This document shows positions 54,332-63,565 of a stretch of DNA of 64,000 nt, one piece after another (position 1 is the stretch's first letter; every line of letters starts with the position of its first letter). The notes beneath the pieces are model-generated. The model was given only the letters and a program-made list of their open reading frames with translations. It ran no database searches and had not been told where the DNA came from. Location: positions 16,114-80,113 of the forward strand of contig JANNOO010000062.1 of the NCBI GenBank assembly GCA_031399165.1, in the 5' to 3' direction. Source of the stretch: JAKFWI01 sp031399165. Its GTDB lineage: Bacteria > Pseudomonadota > Alphaproteobacteria > Caulobacterales > Aquidulcibacteraceae. The translations under genes and the position numbers were made by a program.

Positions 54332-56428
54332 ATGAGTCTTAGCGCGGTCTTCGGCGCGGGACTTTCCGGCCTGCAAGCCGCGCAGGCCGGCTTGCGCACG
54401 GCTTCGCAGAACGTCTCCAACGTCAACACTGCCGGCTATGCGCGCGTGGATATCGCGTACGAGTCCGTGCAGCATGGCGGCGTCGCCATCACGGGCGTGC
54501 GGCGTGTTGTTGACGAGTTGCTTACCAGTTCCGCGCTCAACGCGAGCGCGAACAGCGCCGGAAGTGCGACGCTGGCCGATCTATTGGATCGCGCGCAGTC
54601 CGCCTTCGGTGATCCCAACAGCAGCACTTCCATGTTCGCCTCGCTCAGCGGCGTGTTCACGCGCTTTGGCGAACTGGCGGCCGATCCGTCGAACGCGATT
54701 AGAAAGACAGGCGCTGTGAGCGCGGTCAGCGGGCTGCTTTCGCAATACACCTCAATCAGCCAGCAATTAGAGCAGTTGCGGCTCGAAGCCGATCAGCGCC
54801 TGTCCGATTCGGTGTCGAAGGCCAGCGACCTCATGAACCGCATAGCGGCTCTCAACAGCCAGATCGTGCAGACGCGTTCTACTACGGGAGATTCCACGGC
54901 CGTAGAAAACGCGCAGTCGCAACTGATCGATGAATTGTCGGCGCTGATCGATATCCGCGTCACCAACCGCGATCTCGGCGGCGTCGATATCCGCACCACG
55001 GCTGGCGCGTTGCTGGTGTCCGATCAGGCCGCCAGCCTTTCGCACACGCCGATCGGGGCGGCATATGGAACATCGAGCGCCGTTAGTCTGGTGGATCGCA
55101 ACGGCGTCGCCGTGCCGGTCGATGGATTGATCCAGGGTGGTTCGATCTATTCGCTGATGCAGGCGCGCGATCAGGAGCTGCCGCAATTGGCAGACTCGCT
55201 CGGGGCGCTGGCGGCTGGCACGGCCGACGCGCTCAATGCGGCGCACAACAACAGCACATCCGTACCGGCGCGGACAAGCCTTACGGGCCGGCAGACGGGA
55301 TTGTTGTCAACCGATCTGCTCGGCTTCACGGGCAAGACCACGTTGGCCGTCACAGATGCGAGCGGCAATCTCGCGCACACGATCGCCATCGATTTCGATG
55401 CGCGCACCTATTCGCTGGACGGCGGCGCGGCCGTGTCTTGGCCGGCAACGCAAACAATCGGCCAGTTCGCCACGCTGATCGATGGCGCACTGGGGGCGTC
55501 GGGCGACATGACGTTTTCGAACGGCGTGCTCACCGTTTCCGGCGCCGGCGGCGCAGGCGTGTTTTTTCAGGATGACGCGACCACGCCATCCAGCCGGGCC
55601 GGGCGCGGCTTTTCGCATTTCTTTGGGCTCAACGATCTGGTGTCGCGGCCACAGCCGATCTTCTTTGAAACCGGCTTCAAAACCACTGATGCGCACGGAC
55701 TGAGCGGCGGGGCTGTCAGCTTGCGCGTACTCGACGCCAATGGGCGCGAAGTGCTCACTCGCTCGGTCGGCGCAACGGGCGCCACATGGGGCGATATGAT
55801 CACGGCGCTCAATGCGTCCGGCACGGGACTTGGCAGCTATGGCGCTTTCGCACTCGACGCGAGCGGCAAGCTCAGCGCCAATATGGCCACTGGCTATCGC
55901 ATCGAGGTGACGGCGGACACAACGGCGCGGGGCGCCATGAGCATGTCCGATCTGTTCGGTCTTTCGTCTTCGGCGCGGGCGGGGCGCGCTTCCGAGCTTT
56001 CGGTGAACAGCGCTATTCTCGCCGATCCCGCCAAGCTCGCCGTCGCGCGGCCTGACTTGTCGCTCCCGCTCAACACGCGGATTCTGGAAAGCGGCGATGG
56101 GCGCGGCGCTACCGCAATGGCCGCGTCGGGCGATGTCAGCAGCACATTCGCCGCCAGCGGCGCGCTGACCGCACAGACCACCACTCTATCACAATTTGCC
56201 TCGCGCCTTGGCGGCGAAGCCGGGCGGCGCGCAGAAGACGCGGCGACCGCCAAGGAAAGCGCCGACGCGGTATTCTCCGCAGCGTCGGCGCGCCGCTCTA
56301 GCCAGGAAGGCGTGCAGCTGGATGAGGAAATGGTGCGCATGACCCAGTTTCAGCAGAGCTACGCCGCCGCCTCGCGCCTGATCCAGGCCGCCAAGGACAT
56401 GTACGACATCCTGCTCGCTATCAGATGA
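54332..56428 (+). CDS. flgK: flagellar hook-associated protein 1 FlgK
   Basis: A 698-residue FlgK. The N-terminal GLSGLQAAQAGLRTASQNVSNVNTAGYAR is the rod/hook motif, and the first 200 residues are helical. The central region is enlarged and variable. The C-terminal QLDEEMVRMTQFQQSYAAASRLIQAAKDMYDILLAI is the conserved coiled-coil end. It forms the hook-filament junction with FlgL. The ATG at 54332 follows GAGGGCG. Confidence 0.95.
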   Translation: MSLSAVFGAGLSGLQAAQAGLRTASQNVSNVNTAGYARVDIAYESVQHGGVAITGVRRVVDELLTSSALNASANSAGSATLADLLDRAQSAFGDPNSSTSMFASLSGVFTRFGELAADPSNAIRKTGAVSAVSGLLSQYTSISQQLEQLRLEADQRLSDSVSKASDLMNRIAALNSQIVQTRSTTGDSTAVENAQSQLIDELSALIDIRVTNRDLGGVDIRTTAGALLVSDQAASLSHTPIGAAYGTSSAVSLVDRNGVAVPVDGLIQGGSIYSLMQARDQELPQLADSLGALAAGTADALNAAHNNSTSVPARTSLTGRQTGLLSTDLLGFTGKTTLAVTDASGNLAHTIAIDFDARTYSLDGGAAVSWPATQTIGQFATLIDGALGASGDMTFSNGVLTVSGAGGAGVFFQDDATTPSSRAGRGFSHFFGLNDLVSRPQPIFFETGFKTTDAHGLSGGAVSLRVLDANGREVLTRSVGATGATWGDMITALNASGTGLGSYGAFALDASGKLSANMATGYRIEVTADTTARGAMSMSDLFGLSSSARAGRASELSVNSAILADPAKLAVARPDLSLPLNTRILESGDGRGATAMAASGDVSSTFAASGALTAQTTTLSQFASRLGGEAGRRAEDAATAKESADAVFSAASARRSSQEGVQLDEEMVRMTQFQQSYAAASRLIQAAKDMYDILLAIR

Positions 56429-56438
56429 GCCTTGACCC

Positions 56439-57368
56439 ATGAGCATCAATTCCGTTTCCACGGCCTTCTTTAACAGCCAGGCGATTTCGGATCTGAAGCG
56501 CGCGCAAGCCGAGCTTGCGGATTTGCAGCGCCAGATGGGTTCGGAGCGCAAGGCGAACGACCTCAAAGGCTATGGCCTCACCTCGAGTAGAATTCTCAGC
56601 GTACAGGACATGATCGCCAAGACAGATGCGCGCCAGCAGACCGCGGTATCGCTCAGCGGCCGTCTCACCGCGACGGATGTGGCGCTTGGCGGCGCGGCCG
56701 ATGCAGCCGAGACGCTGCGCCTCGCGGTGCTCGATGCGATTGGGCAAGACAACGGCCAGTCTTTGGCGACCAACCTGCAAGCCGCGTTCGACGCGGCCAA
56801 GCAAGCGTTCAACACCACGTTTGAGGGCGAGGCGGTTTTCGGTGGCGAACGCATCGAGGGGACGCCGATCAATGTCGCGTCGCTCGCTGCGCTGGCGGCG
56901 GCGCCGAGCACGGCGTCAATCTTCGATGAGGCCGCACGCCCGAAAATGGTTGATCTCGGCGATGGCGCCTTCGCCGTAAGCCCCCGCGCTTCCGAAGCCT
57001 CGACCGGCATGTTCGATGTGTTGCGTCAGCTAAAGCAATTAATCGACGGGGCAGGCGGTACGTTGCCGTCGCCGCTCACGAGCGGGCAGAAGACGTCGTT
57101 GCAAGGCTTTGCCAATTCCCTTGGCGGCGCCCGGCAGACCCTGCTTCTGGCGCAGGGTCAGAACGGCGAGTTGCAGAAGGCTGTCGAAACCAAGGCTACG
57201 GTGCTGTCCAATCAATCGGACACGCTGTCCAAGGTCGTCGGCGACGTGGCGAACGCCGACCTGGCGGAGGTCGCCACCCGGATCAGCGCCACCCAGGTGC
57301 AATATGAGGCGATCGCGCAGACGTTCGCCACGATTTCGAAACTTTCCCTGCTCGACTATCTGAGCTGA
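56439..57368 (+). CDS. flgL: flagellar hook-associated protein 3 FlgL
   Basis: A 309-residue flagellin-like protein starting 10 bp after flgK. The N-terminal helix (AISDLKRAQAELADLQRQMGSERKANDLKGYG) and the C-terminal helix (LADVATRISATQVQYEAIAQTFATI-type, ending SLLDYLS) form the D0/D1 domains. Its size, position after flgK and YLS ending indicate FlgL rather than flagellin. The middle GDGAFAVSPRASEASTGMFDVLRQL is a FlgL-type segment. Confidence 0.9.
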   Translation: MSINSVSTAFFNSQAISDLKRAQAELADLQRQMGSERKANDLKGYGLTSSRILSVQDMIAKTDARQQTAVSLSGRLTATDVALGGAADAAETLRLAVLDAIGQDNGQSLATNLQAAFDAAKQAFNTTFEGEAVFGGERIEGTPINVASLAALAAAPSTASIFDEAARPKMVDLGDGAFAVSPRASEASTGMFDVLRQLKQLIDGAGGTLPSPLTSGQKTSLQGFANSLGGARQTLLLAQGQNGELQKAVETKATVLSNQSDTLSKVVGDVANADLAEVATRISATQVQYEAIAQTFATISKLSLLDYLS

Positions 57369-57426
57369 AGCGCCTACATCGCGGCCTTCACGTTGTTGCG
57401 GGCCTTGACCCCGCGAGGGCGAGGCG

Positions 57427-58593
57427 ATGAGCAATACACTGGCGCCCAATACGCGCGCTGATTTTCTTGATCTTGGTTTTGCCAAGCCGCGCGCGCAAAC
57501 GCGCGTCGTGTGCGCCATGTCCGGCGGCGTGGATTCCACCGTCGTCGCGGCGCTCCTCAAGCGCGAGGGCTATGACGTGATCGGCGTCACGCTGCAACTT
57601 TACGATCACGGCGCGGCTGTGAACAAGCCGGGCGCGTGTTGCGCGGGGCAGGACATCCACGACGCGCGCAGAGCCGCCGACATGCTCGGCTTTCCGCATT
57701 ACGTGCTCGATTACGAAAGCCGTTTCCGACAGGAGGTGATGGAAGATTTCGCCGATACGTATCTGGCGGGCGCCACGCCCATCCCCTGCGTGCGTTGCAA
57801 TCAAACGGTCAAGTTCCGCGATCTCGTCTCCATGGCGCGCGATCTTGGCGCCGATTGCCTGGCGACCGGCCATTATGTGCAACGCGGCCTCGGCGCCGGC
57901 GGGGCGCAATTGCTGCGCGCGCATGATGCGGACCGCGACCAATCCTATTTCCTGTTCGCGACAACGCGCGCGCAGCTCGACTTTCTGCGCTTTCCGCTCG
58001 GCGGATTGGAGAAGACCGCCGTTCGTGCACTGGCGGCTGAATTTGGACTCAGGGTCGCATCCAAGCCGGACAGTCAGGACATCTGCTTCGTGCCGAGTGG
58101 AAAGTACACGCAGATCGTGGAGAAGCTGCGCCCCGGCTCGATCGAGCCCGGCGAGATCGTGCATATCGATGGCCGCGTGCTCGGCGGGCATGACGGCGTG
58201 ATCCATTTCACCGTTGGCCAAAGGCGCGGGCTGAAGATCGCCACGGGCGAGCCTCTGTTCGTCGTCGGACTAGACGCCGCTAGTAAGCGTGTTCTGGTCG
58301 GCCCGCGCGAGGCGCTCGCCGTAAAGCGCGTGGCGCTGAAGGATGTGAACTGGATTGGCGAACAGGTGGCCGCGGAAGATGATCTCGATGGGCGGCCCGT
58401 GCATGTGCGCGTGCGTTCAACGCGGCCGCCAGTTCCAGGACGCTTGCGCGTAGGCGCGGGCTGGCATGTCGAACTGGACGATGCTGAAGAGGGTGTGGCG
58501 CCGGGGCAGGCCGCGGTGTTCTATGATGGCGCGCGCGTGTTGGGCGGCGGCTGGATCGCCTCTACCGAACGCGCGTACCAGACACGCATATAA
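57427..58593 (+). CDS. mnmA: tRNA-specific 2-thiouridylase MnmA
   Basis: A 388-residue MnmA inserting sulfur at U34 of tRNA(Glu/Gln/Lys). PP-loop SGGVDS is at 32-37. The catalytic-cysteine region is PCVRCN (Cys 121/124), with the second cysteine in DSQDICFVPSGKY. The C-terminal PRC-like and beta-barrel domains (HFTVGQRRGLKIATGEPLFVV, AVFYDGARVLGGGWI) are complete. It is the last core gene before the accessory region. Confidence 0.96.
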   Translation: MSNTLAPNTRADFLDLGFAKPRAQTRVVCAMSGGVDSTVVAALLKREGYDVIGVTLQLYDHGAAVNKPGACCAGQDIHDARRAADMLGFPHYVLDYESRFRQEVMEDFADTYLAGATPIPCVRCNQTVKFRDLVSMARDLGADCLATGHYVQRGLGAGGAQLLRAHDADRDQSYFLFATTRAQLDFLRFPLGGLEKTAVRALAAEFGLRVASKPDSQDICFVPSGKYTQIVEKLRPGSIEPGEIVHIDGRVLGGHDGVIHFTVGQRRGLKIATGEPLFVVGLDAASKRVLVGPREALAVKRVALKDVNWIGEQVAAEDDLDGRPVHVRVRSTRPPVPGRLRVGAGWHVELDDAEEGVAPGQAAVFYDGARVLGGGWIASTERAYQTRI

Positions 58594-58934
58594 TCTGGCG
58601 CCATCGCAGACGTTTTCGTCTTGAACGGAAATTGGTGGTGCCACCAGTCTATAGCGAATTCATCTCCGTTTTGCGGGCAAGGACTATGTTTCGTGGGAAT
58701 TTAGCGCAGCGGGATTGCGCATTCCCGCCGATTTCTCGCGTAAACACTTGACGGCAGTCTCCTTTTTCAAGGGCTGCCCAGAAACGGTCACGATGTTGCG
58801 TGGGAAATCAAGGCGCGCGGGTGGGAAATTGGCTCGCGAAACGTGGGACAAGTCCTAGGGACTCACGTGTTCTCGGGGCGTTGAAGCCGGGAGCTAATTC
58901 TTCACTAAAGTCTCTCCGTAAAACGGAGGTGACA
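58594..58934. other. 341-bp gap between mnmA and the Rhs fusion gene
   Basis: No gene is evident. The stretch holds a small stem (TGGTG-N4-CACCA at about 58633-58646), several AT-rich patches and, at its right end, a strong Shine-Dalgarno GGAGGTG for the ATG at 58935. An open frame from a GTG at 58800 merges with the fusion gene but has no ribosome-binding site or family resemblance. I take this as the native promoter region of the truncated HTH gene. Confidence 0.5.
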
Positions 58935-60869
58935 ATGCCAGTGGTAACGCGCCGGGCTATGCATGACCTAGTCTGGACTAAGCCTGTACGCGACGTGGCT
59001 AAGGACTTTGGGATTTCCGACGTCGGTCTGAAGAAAATTTGTTTGCGCTTCGATGTCCCGGCGCCTGAGCGAGGCTATTGGGCGCGTCTGGCGGCTGGGA
59101 AGACAGTTCTTAAGCGCAAGTTGCCGCCGCGAGGGCCGGGGATGTCCGATCACATCGAGATCGGTCCGCAGCCGCAGCGCTATTTCTACAAGCCGACAGA
59201 CTATCAGATTGAGGAGCAGCTCGCTGAACCCGAGCCAATTGAGCCGGTGTTCGACGAGGCCATCGAAAGCGTTGAAGCCCGAGTACGGGCGCTGGTTGGC
59301 AAGGTTACCAACATCCGCACGCTGGATACGGTCTGCGCACCTGTACGTAAACTCTTAGACGGGCGCCAGGTGCGGTACGTGCGCGACGCGCAAAGCCGGA
59401 TCACCGCGGTCGACACCCGCGCCTCAAGCGGCGGCTCGTGGACGAGCGCGGCGTCGAGTGTAAGCTGGAAACCGTTCGGGCCGCTGGCTGCGCTCACTTT
59501 CGGCAACGGGCTCAACCTGACGCTTGGCTACGATCAGAATTACTGGCTGACCGCGATCGACACGGCGCAGGGCGGCACAACCACGCTCGATCTCGATATT
59601 GGTCGCAACGCTGACGGCCGTGTTGCAAGCATCACGGACAATGTGTCGTCCTCGCGCAGTGAAGCCTACACCTATACCAATTCGGCGCGTCTTGCGTCGG
59701 GCAGCGGGGCGTGGGGCTCGAAGTCCTGGACCTACGATGCGGCCGGAAACCGGACGGCGGAGTCCAGCACGGTCAGCAGCGTTACGACGAACGACGTGTA
59801 CAATTACGGCTCGACCTCTAACCGTCTGAACTCGATCTACACCGACCCTAGCGGCACGACGCTGAAGCGCAGCTTCAGCTACCGCGCCAATGGCCAGACC
59901 TCGCAGGACGTACGGGTCGGCGATGGAACGTATGACTACACGTTCACCAATGACGGCCGTCTCTCGGAGGTGAAGAAGGCGAGCACGACGCTGGCGGTGT
60001 ACGGCTACGATTCCGATGGCCGGCGGGTGACGCGGGCGGTGGCCGGCGGCATCACGCGCGACTACGTCTACAGCGCCAGCGGGCGGCTGCTTGCGGAGGC
60101 CGATGCGTCGGGTGCAACGGTGCGTGACTATCTCTGGCTGGAGGATTTGCCGCTGGCGGTGGTCGACAGCGGCTCTACCTATTACGTGCACGCGGGCCAG
60201 CGCGGCGAACCGCTGGCGATGACGGACGGCAGCAAGGCGAAAGTGTGGGACGCTGTCGTGGAGCCGTTTGGCGCCGCGCAGATATTCACCGCCACCGTGG
60301 CGATGGACCGGCGTCTGCCGGGGCAGGATTTGCAGGCCGAGACCGCGCTCAGCCAGAACGGCCAGCGCGATTACGATCCGGCGATCGGACGATACATCGA
60401 GCCTGATCCGATCGGGCTGGACGGCGGACCGCATGTGTACAGCTATGTCGGGCAAGACCCGTTGAACGCCATCGATCCAGAGGGTACATTTGCCGGGTCC
60501 ATTGCTGTTCATGTAGCTAGACTTGTGGTGCCTCAGATTGCGCGCGCGGTTGGTGTCGCCGTAGGCGCCGCGGCAGCGGGAGGTGACACACCTAAAGCAC
60601 CAGAATCAAAAACATGTCCCGGTGAAGAGCCGCCAGATTGTGCCAAGGAGTGGCGGGACGCCCGCGATCAATGTCGCGCAGACTTTATCGCGGAAGGAAA
60701 GTCGTTTGATCCAGCGAAGATTGAGGAATGCGCGAGGGGATATGTTTCGGAAGCGTGCGGCGGCAATCCTTTAGATCGTGGTACACCGGGATCACATTCT
60801 TGGCAAAAATCCGCAGATAAGAAAATCAACCGAGCGCTCTACGGGCCTAAAGGGCCTCGGAAACGCTAA
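58935..60869 (+). CDS. chimeric protein: HTH-like N-terminus fused to Rhs repeat core and tip
   Basis: A protein of 644 residues made of two unrelated parts. Residues 1-140 match the start of a conserved hypothetical family (RAMHDLVWTKPVRDVAKDFGISDVGLKKIC, PAPERGYWARLAAGK), HTH-like. From about 59355 (DGRQVRYVRDAQSRIT) it becomes an Rhs core with YD repeats, ending in the Rhs boundary YIEPDPIGLDGGPHVYSYVGQDPLNAIDPEG at about 60484. The tip (60485-60869) is a 127-residue variable domain with Cys pairs and a basic end (KKINRALYGPKGPRKR). No signal peptide or N-terminal export domain. Probable polymorphic toxin or its remnant. Confidence 0.8.
   Translation: MPVVTRRAMHDLVWTKPVRDVAKDFGISDVGLKKICLRFDVPAPERGYWARLAAGKTVLKRKLPPRGPGMSDHIEIGPQPQRYFYKPTDYQIEEQLAEPEPIEPVFDEAIESVEARVRALVGKVTNIRTLDTVCAPVRKLLDGRQVRYVRDAQSRITAVDTRASSGGSWTSAASSVSWKPFGPLAALTFGNGLNLTLGYDQNYWLTAIDTAQGGTTTLDLDIGRNADGRVASITDNVSSSRSEAYTYTNSARLASGSGAWGSKSWTYDAAGNRTAESSTVSSVTTNDVYNYGSTSNRLNSIYTDPSGTTLKRSFSYRANGQTSQDVRVGDGTYDYTFTNDGRLSEVKKASTTLAVYGYDSDGRRVTRAVAGGITRDYVYSASGRLLAEADASGATVRDYLWLEDLPLAVVDSGSTYYVHAGQRGEPLAMTDGSKAKVWDAVVEPFGAAQIFTATVAMDRRLPGQDLQAETALSQNGQRDYDPAIGRYIEPDPIGLDGGPHVYSYVGQDPLNAIDPEGTFAGSIAVHVARLVVPQIARAVGVAVGAAAAGGDTPKAPESKTCPGEEPPDCAKEWRDARDQCRADFIAEGKSFDPAKIEECARGYVSEACGGNPLDRGTPGSHSWQKSADKKINRALYGPKGPRKR
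59836..60484 (+). repeat. Rhs core repeat, copy 1
   Basis: From the segment encoding IYTDPSGTTLKRSFSYRANGQ to the DPEG boundary. Nearly the same sequence recurs at 62541-63192 and, internally deleted, at about 61455-61893. Only silent or conservative differences separate the copies by eye. Confidence 0.85.
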
Positions 60870-60885
60870 TGATGGAGCCGCCGCC

Positions 60886-61395
60886 ATGGACTCGCCTACG
60901 TTTGCGAAGCTTCTCTCTATGGTTAACAGTGGTGATTTAGATGAAGCCGAGCTTTTGGCTGTAAGCTGGCTAGAGGACGACGACCCAAATGCCTATCAAG
61001 CGTACTGGATTTTAGCGAGAATTGACGAAGCTAGAGGGAAGATTCCCTCTGCAATTGAACGCATAAAGAAAAGCGTCGCTCTGTATCCTGATCATTTGTG
61101 GAATCGTCATCACGCTATAGAATTTTTGGAGGCTTATTCGCCAATCGACGCTCTGAAGCAGGCGGAGCAGTTATTCGCACTGGCATCAAAAAAAGACGAT
61201 GCGGCGTTCGCAAAGTCGGCGCTTTTCGCTAAAGTTTGTATCAAAAAATTTGAGCTTCATGAAGAGTTTGCCAGTGAAATAGCGCTGCTGGAGCCTAGCT
61301 ACGCGGATAGTTACAGGGGCAAATGGATTTCGGTTGATCAGTTGTTGTCGCCCATTGGATTCGATGACATTGGTTACGGTGGCGGATCGCCTTGA
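60886..61395 (+). CDS. putative immunity protein, helical repeat (TPR-like)
   Basis: A 169-residue, all-helical soluble protein: DEAELLAVSWLEDDDPNAYQAYWILARIDEARGKIPSAIERIKKSVALYPDH resembles two TPR hairpins. It begins 16 bp after the Rhs tip 1 stop with GGAG nine bases before the ATG. The base composition is clearly lower in GC than the flagellar and housekeeping genes. Position directly behind a variable Rhs tip suggests the cognate immunity protein; no named immunity family recognised. Confidence 0.65.
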   Translation: MDSPTFAKLLSMVNSGDLDEAELLAVSWLEDDDPNAYQAYWILARIDEARGKIPSAIERIKKSVALYPDHLWNRHHAIEFLEAYSPIDALKQAEQLFALASKKDDAAFAKSALFAKVCIKKFELHEEFASEIALLEPSYADSYRGKWISVDQLLSPIGFDDIGYGGGSP

Positions 61396-61454
61396 CAAGT
61401 ATTTTTTACGCGAACTTCCGGAACCCGATCACCACCGATCCGAGCGGCATGTGA

Positions 61455-61893
61455 AGCGTAGCGCGCGACTACGTCTACAGCGCCAGCGGGCGGCTGCTGG
61501 CGGAGGCTGACGCGTCGGGCGCGACGGCGCGTAACTATCTCTGGCTGGAGGATTTGCCGCTGGCGGTGGCCGATGGCGGCGCGGTCTATTACGTCCACGC
61601 CGGCCAGCGCGGCGAACCGCTGGCGATGACCGACAGCAGCAAGGCGAAAGTGTGGGACGCGGTGGTCGAGCCGTTCGGCGCCGCGCAGGTGTTCACCGCC
61701 ACTGTGGCGATGGACCGGCGCCTGCCGGGGCAGGATTGGCAGGCCGAGACCGCGCTCAGCCAGAACGGGCAGCGCGACTACGATCCGGCCATCGGCCGCT
61801 ACATCGAGCCCGACCCGATCGGGCTGGCCGGCGGACCGCACGTCTACAGCTATGTCGGGCAGGACCCGTTGAATGCGGTGGATCCGGAAGGGA
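61455..61893 (+). repeat. Rhs core repeat, copy 2 (truncated)
   Basis: Matches the last two-thirds of copy 1, from the RDYVYS segment to the DPEG boundary. A relic of the copy-1 5' part (GATCCGAGCGGCA near 61437) precedes it, so roughly 180 bp are missing. Confidence 0.8.
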
Positions 61894-62189
61894 CTTTTGC
61901 CGGGCCGATAGTTGTTCATGTAGCTAGACTTGTTATGCCTCAGATTGCACGAGCGATTGCCGTTGCTGTTGGTGGCGGAGCTCTAGGGGGTGACACACCT
62001 GATACGCCAACATCGAAAACTTGCCCTGCTGGTGACGAACCCCCGGATTGTGAAGAGCAAAGACGCGGCGATGAGTTTATTTGTCGTGCACTTTCGGATG
62101 GAGGTGCCAAAAGTAGGTGTTGGCAAAGCTCGTTAGCTCGATACCAAGCATGCAAGGATGGGAAGCATATTCCTGATTTAAAGTGGTGA
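61455..62189 (+). pseudogene. orphan Rhs C-terminal cassette 2
   Basis: The frame opens right after an in-frame TGA (61452-61454) with no start codon at the conserved edge. It encodes RDYVYSASGRLLAEADASG through YIEPDPIGLAGGPHVYSYVGQDPLNAVDPEG, then a new tip (about 61894-62189). The first 45 tip residues resemble tip 1 (VHVARLVMPQIARAI, then TCPAGDEPPDC). The end (CRALSDGGAKSRCWQSSLARYQACKDGKHIP) has the C-CW-RY-C spacing of small Cys-bearing Rhs tips. Upstream, about 61414-61450, an internal deletion joins the IYTDPSG segment to the RDYVYS segment. Confidence 0.75.
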
Positions 62190-62190
62190 T

Positions 62191-62514
62191 ATGAAGCCGA
62201 TCGTTTCTCGAAGGTTCATCAGACCGTCCAATCTCGACGAGGACGTTGTACTTTGCGTTTATGAGCCGGCTTTTGATGGCGGTGCTTGGTCTTGTCAGTA
62301 TCACATTAAGGGAAACGGATTTGATCGAATCGCTAATGCATTTGGGGAGGATAGTATGCAGGCGCTGTTGATCAGCTTTGGCATGGCGGCGGCGGATTTG
62401 TATACGTCGGATGCGTGGAAGCGTGGTGACTTGCTTTGGATTGATCAGCGCGACTTGCATTTGCCCATTCCAGACGGTTACCGGCCCGAATTAGGCGAGG
62501 GATGGAAAGCTTAG
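62191..62514 (+). CDS. putative immunity protein for Rhs tip 2
   Basis: A 107-residue soluble alpha/beta protein: VVLCVYEPAFDGGAWSCQYHIKGNGFDRIANAFGEDSMQALLISFGMAA, then LWIDQRDLHLPIP. It begins two bases after the cassette 2 stop, a spacing typical of toxin-immunity pairs. The fold resembles small DUF6968-type proteins, but this is a weak impression. Lower GC than the core genes. Confidence 0.65.
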   Translation: MKPIVSRRFIRPSNLDEDVVLCVYEPAFDGGAWSCQYHIKGNGFDRIANAFGEDSMQALLISFGMAAADLYTSDAWKRGDLLWIDQRDLHLPIPDGYRPELGEGWKA

Positions 62515-62528
62515 GCTGGGCAGATTGA

Positions 62529-63563
62529 GACGGCCTTTCGATCTACACCGATCCGTCCGGCACGACGCTGAAGCGCAGCTTCAGCTACCGCGCCAACGGC
62601 CAGACCTCGCAGGACGTGCGCGTCGGCGATGGCACGTATGATTACACCTTCACGAATGACGGCCGTCTTTCGGAGGTGAAGAAGGCGAGCACGACGCTGG
62701 CGGTGTATGGCTACGATGCCGATGGCCGGCGGGTGACGCGGGCGGTGACCGGCGGGATCACCCGCGATTACGTCTATAGCGCCAGCGGACGGCTGCTGGC
62801 GGAAGCGGATGCGTCAGGCGCGACAGTGCGTGACTATCTCTGGCTGGAGGATTTGCCGCTGGCGGTGGTCGATAGCGGATCAACCTATTACGTACACGCC
62901 GGCCAGCGCGGCGAGCCGCTGGCGATGACCGACGCGAGCAAGGCGAAAGTGTGGGACGCGGTGGTCGAGCCGTTTGGCGCCGCGCAGATATTCACCTCGA
63001 CCGTGGCGATGGACCGGCGGCTGCCGGGGCAGGATTTGCAAGCAGAAACGGCGCTCTCACAAAACCACCATCGCGATTACGACCCGGCGATCGGGCGATA
63101 CATCGAGCCTGACCCGATCGGGCTGGCGGGTGGACCGCACGTGTACAGCTATGTCGGGCAGGATCCGATGAATGCGGTGGATCCAGAAGGGCTGTGGCAG
63201 GTTGTCCTGCAGGGCGGCTACGGTGGGGTGGGCGGCCGCGTTACTGTTGGCTATAACGGCGGACAATGGAGTACCGGAAAGTATCTGGGCTACGGCGTTG
63301 GTTTGAGTCTTGGGATTGACCTATCGGACGGCGGTTGCAAGGTGCCGGGTATCTATTCAGGTGGAGTAGTTTCAGGTGAGGTTGGTTTTGGGCCGCACAT
63401 TAACGTGACGTCGCAGGTTGGTTCAGATAAGGGTTGGAACGCTTCTGCCCAAATTCCCGGGACACCAATGGGTGTCGGTTTTGGGACGGGCGGCGCGGGA
63501 CCTTCACTTGGATTTGGTGTTTCCGGTTTTTCTGGTTTCGGCTGGACCATCTACAACCATTAG
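62529..63563 (+). pseudogene. orphan Rhs C-terminal cassette 3
   Basis: Opens after an in-frame TGA (62526-62528) and encodes the copy-1 core again (IYTDPSGTTLKRSFSYRANG to QDPMNAVDPEG), then a different tip (about 63193-63563). The tip is 124 residues, Gly-rich and beta-prone (LWQVVLQGGYGGVGGRVTVGYNGGQW, GFGTGGAGPSLGFGVSGFSGFG). No authentic start: the first in-frame GTG (62616) lies inside the YD repeats. Unless a recombination places it behind a promoter and start, it should be silent. Confidence 0.75.
62541..63192 (+). repeat. Rhs core repeat, copy 3
   Basis: Collinear with copy 1 over about 650 bp, from the IYTDPSG segment to the DPEG boundary, so homologous recombination between 1 and 3 would swap tip 1 for tip 3 and delete what lies between. 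Confidence 0.85.
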
Positions 63564-63565
63564 CT

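Noticed and set aside
59424..60512. 362-codon minus-strand frame opposite the Rhs core, recurring at 61374-61919 and 63057-63266
   Set aside because: It recurs only because the Rhs core is repeated; the plus-strand YD repeats are clearly the coding frame.
59836..63192. repeated blocks that might suggest a CRISPR or satellite
   Set aside because: Units are 440-650 bp, protein-coding and part of Rhs cores; no short regularly spaced repeats exist.
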